Positions 63,600 to 64,000 of a stretch of DNA of 64,000 bases are shown here, piece by piece. The translations under genes and the position numbers were made by a program. The stretch comes from Aptenodytes patagonicus (taxonomy: Eukaryota > Chordata > Aves > Sphenisciformes > Spheniscidae). Every line of letters begins with the position of its first letter. Positions within the stretch are counted from its first letter, which is position 1. The notes below the pieces were generated by a model. It was not told the DNA's origin. It made no database searches and saw only the letters and a list, made by a program, of their open reading frames with translations. The DNA lies in NCBI RefSeq assembly GCF_965638725.1, contig NC_134950.1, positions 7,440,101 through 7,504,100 on the forward strand. The letters run 5' to 3'.

Positions 63600-64000
63600 A
63601 ACCGTGCGAGTCCCAGCCTCCTCAGGGTCCCGGGGCAGGGATGAGGCTGCTCCCGGCCCGCGCGGCGGAGAGGGGCACGGAGACTTCACCTCAGTGGAGC
63701 CTCGGGTCAGCCGCGGCTTGGGCGGTGACCGGAGGGGCATCCCCCTTGCCTCCCTGCTCCCGAGCCCTGTCCCGCCGGGATCCCAGCCCTTAACGGCCCG
63801 CGGGGGGCGGAGGCGGAGGCTGCCCCGCGGGCACGGCTGAGGAGACCAGGCAGCGCGAGCGCGCGCCCGACGGCAGGACGCGACGCCGCGACCGCGCAGG
63901 CGCCGCCCGACGGTCCGCGGCTCAGCCGTGCGGCGGCGCGTGCGCTCCCTCCCTGCCCTCGCGCCCCGCCCTCTCCCCCTCCCTGCCCTCGCGCCCCGCC
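63600..64000 (+). promoter_or_regulatory. Start of a second CpG island, possible ZFAT promoter
   Basis: Abrupt change to GC- and CpG-rich sequence that continues to the window edge. It has NRF1-like sites GCGCAGGCGC (63894-63903) and GCGCGTGCGC (63936-63945) and GC-rich CCGCCC boxes. No start codon or splice donor of a known gene can be identified inside the window. In mammals the MIR30D/MIR30B pair lies 5' of ZFAT on the same strand, so a + strand promoter here fits ZFAT. This is a synteny argument from general knowledge, not sequence proof, and an antisense or unrelated gene is possible. Confidence 0.6.
63947..64000. repeat. 30-bp GC-rich tandem repeat at the window edge
   Basis: CCCTGCCCTCGCGCCCCGCC at 63951-63970 recurs exactly at 63981-64000 (period 30). 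The second unit is cut by the window end, so copy number is unknown. Confidence 0.85.

Overview
The window looks like a bird genome, probably a neoavian rather than a galliform, though the exact taxon is inference. The evidence is five CR1 (Chicken Repeat 1) LINE insertions in about 60 kb with typical ATTCTATG 3' tails, no SINE families, short AT-rich introns or intergenic DNA, and two sharply bounded CpG islands. I recognise no conventional protein-coding gene. The only long protein-like reading frames are decayed CR1 ORF2 copies.

The key content is a conserved microRNA pair on the + strand: miR-30d (hairpin about 33899-33965) and miR-30b (hairpin about 37712-37796). Both arms of each mature duplex are readable and the stems pair well. 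The order 5'-30d-30b-3' and the roughly 3.8 kb spacing fit the vertebrate MIR30D/MIR30B locus, which in mammals lies upstream of ZFAT on the same strand.

Layout. 1-8.0 kb: intergenic, with one 5'-truncated CR1 (599-2398, minus). 8.03-9.4 kb: a strong CpG island with inverted CCAAT boxes, GC boxes, an NRF1-like decamer, a perfect CRE, and a splice donor (CAG|GTACGG) at 9006/9007. This is the best candidate promoter and first exon of the miR-30d/30b host transcript. 9.0-33.9 kb: putative host introns with two antisense CR1 copies (18958-20703 and the ancient 25110-26360) and candidate small exons at 27530-27646, 28241-28426 and 29480-29508. 33.9-38.0 kb: the two microRNAs, a candidate exon ending 0.3 kb 5' of mir-30b, and polyadenylation signals. 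A candidate spliced noncoding exon follows at 40511-40635. 49.6-50.7 kb and 59.9-62.7 kb: two sense-strand CR1 copies, the second the longest (EN and RT domains, two nonsense codons and one frameshift). 63.6-64.0 kb: the start of a second CpG island, whose position fits the promoter of the next gene; by synteny this could be ZFAT.

As a system, I infer a CRE/NRF1-type CpG promoter driving a long spliced noncoding pri-miRNA that carries miR-30d and miR-30b, in a 23 kb core without recognisable transposons. Splice-site calls are by eye and need RNA evidence.
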